Assembly: GCA_944391635.1 (NCBI GenBank)
Contig: CALXUL010000149.1
Span: 1 to 5,908, forward strand
DNA length: 5,908 bases
Reading direction: 5' to 3'
DNA from: an uncultured Clostridia bacterium
GTDB lineage: Bacteria > Bacillota > Clostridia > UBA1381
How positions within the stretch are numbered: the stretch's first letter is position 1; every line of letters starts with the position of its first letter. Under the pieces are notes generated by a model. The model made no database searches. It was not told the DNA's origin and saw only the letters and a program-made list of their open reading frames with translations. Both the position numbers and the translations under genes were made by a program. This document shows positions 5,366 through 5,908 of the stretch, piece after piece.

Positions 5366-5394
5366 TTGAATAATCTTGCAAAAGGGTATATAAT
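5366..5394 (+). promoter_or_regulatory. Predicted sigma-A promoter of pta
   Basis: TTGAAT (5366-5371) and TATAAT (5389-5394) are separated by 17 bases. The predicted start is near 5401, giving a short leader of about 26 bases that holds the AAGGAG ribosome binding site. Confidence 0.78.
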
Positions 5395-5426
5395 TATTTG
5401 CAGAAAAATACATAAGGAGCGATACG

Positions 5427-5908
5427 ATGAGCGAATTTATCGACAAATTAAAGCAACGTGCGAAAGCAGACATAAAAACAATAGTTCTCGCCGAAGGAGA
5501 AGATATCAGGACTTTGGAAGCTGCTGATATGGTATTGAAGCAGGCTTATGCAAAGCTCAAAATACTGGGGAATATAGATAAAATACATAAAATGGCACAG
5601 GAGAAAGGGCTTGATATAAGCGGTGCAGAACTAATCGACCCTGAAACATCAGACAAAACGGCAGAATATGCTGACAAGTTTTACGAAATGCGTAAAAATA
5701 AGGGCATGACCCCTGAAAAGGCACTTGAAACTTTAAAAAATCCGCTGTATTACGGCGTAATGATGGTTAATGAGTCAGAAGCTGACGGAATGGTTGCTGG
5801 CGCTTGTAATTCATCTGCAAATGTTATCAGACCTTCACTTCAGATTTTAAAGACGAAACCCGGCACAAAACTTGTATCGGCATTTTTTGTAATGATAGTT
5901 CCCGATTG
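5427..5908 (+). CDS. pta: Phosphate acetyltransferase, N-terminal part (cut by window end)
   Basis: The frame is open from ATG 5427 to the window edge and gives 160 complete residues of an enzyme usually about 330 long. AAGGAG (5414-5419) lies seven bases upstream. The start MSEFIDKLKQRAKADIKTIV, then LAEGEDIRTLEAA, ILGN, IDPETSD, NPLYYGVMMV, ADGMVAGA, RPSLQILKTKPGTKLVS and the final FFVMIVPD follow the phosphotransacetylase family closely. The enzyme interconverts acetyl-CoA plus phosphate with acetyl phosphate plus CoA in the cytoplasm; with acetate kinase it makes ATP and acetate during fermentation. A small departure is CNSSANVIRP where relatives commonly have VNSTADTLRP. The divergent neighbour radA is functionally unrelated. 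An acetate kinase gene may follow beyond the window, but this cannot be seen. The very short N terminus shows it is the small type without the extra domains of E. coli Pta. Confidence 0.95.
   Translation, partial: MSEFIDKLKQRAKADIKTIVLAEGEDIRTLEAADMVLKQAYAKLKILGNIDKIHKMAQEKGLDISGAELIDPETSDKTAEYADKFYEMRKNKGMTPEKALETLKNPLYYGVMMVNESEADGMVAGACNSSANVIRPSLQILKTKPGTKLVSAFFVMIVPD

Noticed and set aside
5263..5426. Catabolite-responsive (cre) site near pta
   Set aside because: Nothing resembling TGWAANCGNTNWCA is present; the region has almost no CG core.
1..5908. CRISPR arrays, tRNA or rRNA genes, insertion sequences, attachment sites
   Set aside because: No regularly spaced repeats, cloverleaf-forming stretch, transposase fragment or terminal inverted repeats were seen on either strand.

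Overview
The window looks like chromosomal DNA from a low-GC Firmicute, most likely a member of class Clostridia. This is inferred from the AT-rich base use, strong AGGAG-type ribosome binding sites, sigma-A promoters with 17-bp spacers, a CpXC-domain protein, and the clostridial look of the P-II/ammonium transporter, RadA and phosphotransacetylase proteins. I saw no phage, insertion sequence, CRISPR array, tRNA or rRNA.

Layout. Positions 1-78 hold the last codons of a membrane protein on the + strand, possibly an ABC-2 type permease subunit. A bidirectional terminator (83-114) separates it from a convergent three-gene minus-strand operon. In order of transcription that operon encodes a small DUF2752 membrane protein (1918-1538), a CpXC zinc-ribbon protein (1536-877) and a stand-alone homologue of the N-terminal half of PTS Enzyme I (843-118). 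Divergent from it, and separated by 245 bp, is the nitrogen operon: glnB/glnK-type P-II regulator (2164-2514) and ammonium channel amt (2547-3830). A second bidirectional terminator (3839-3875) lies between amt and the convergent radA (5247-3877). A 179-bp divergent promoter region follows, then the 5' part of pta (5427 to the window edge).

How the genes work together. P-II and Amt form the usual ammonium uptake and sensing pair, with P-II expected to gate the channel. Their promoter has consensus -35 and -10 boxes, but a complete intrinsic terminator stands between it and the first gene. This strongly suggests control by transcription attenuation or antitermination. RadA (recombination intermediate processing) and Pta (acetate/ATP branch of fermentation) share only a divergent promoter region; each promoter has an 18-bp palindrome (7-4-7 geometry) next to its -35 box.

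The least understood part is the DUF2752-CpXC-EIN operon. The EIN-like protein stops where the N-terminal half of Enzyme I normally ends. It keeps the position of the phosphorylated histidine, has a changed loop around it, and has gained three cysteines in its first beta strand. All functions are read from sequence pattern recognition only; no database search was possible.
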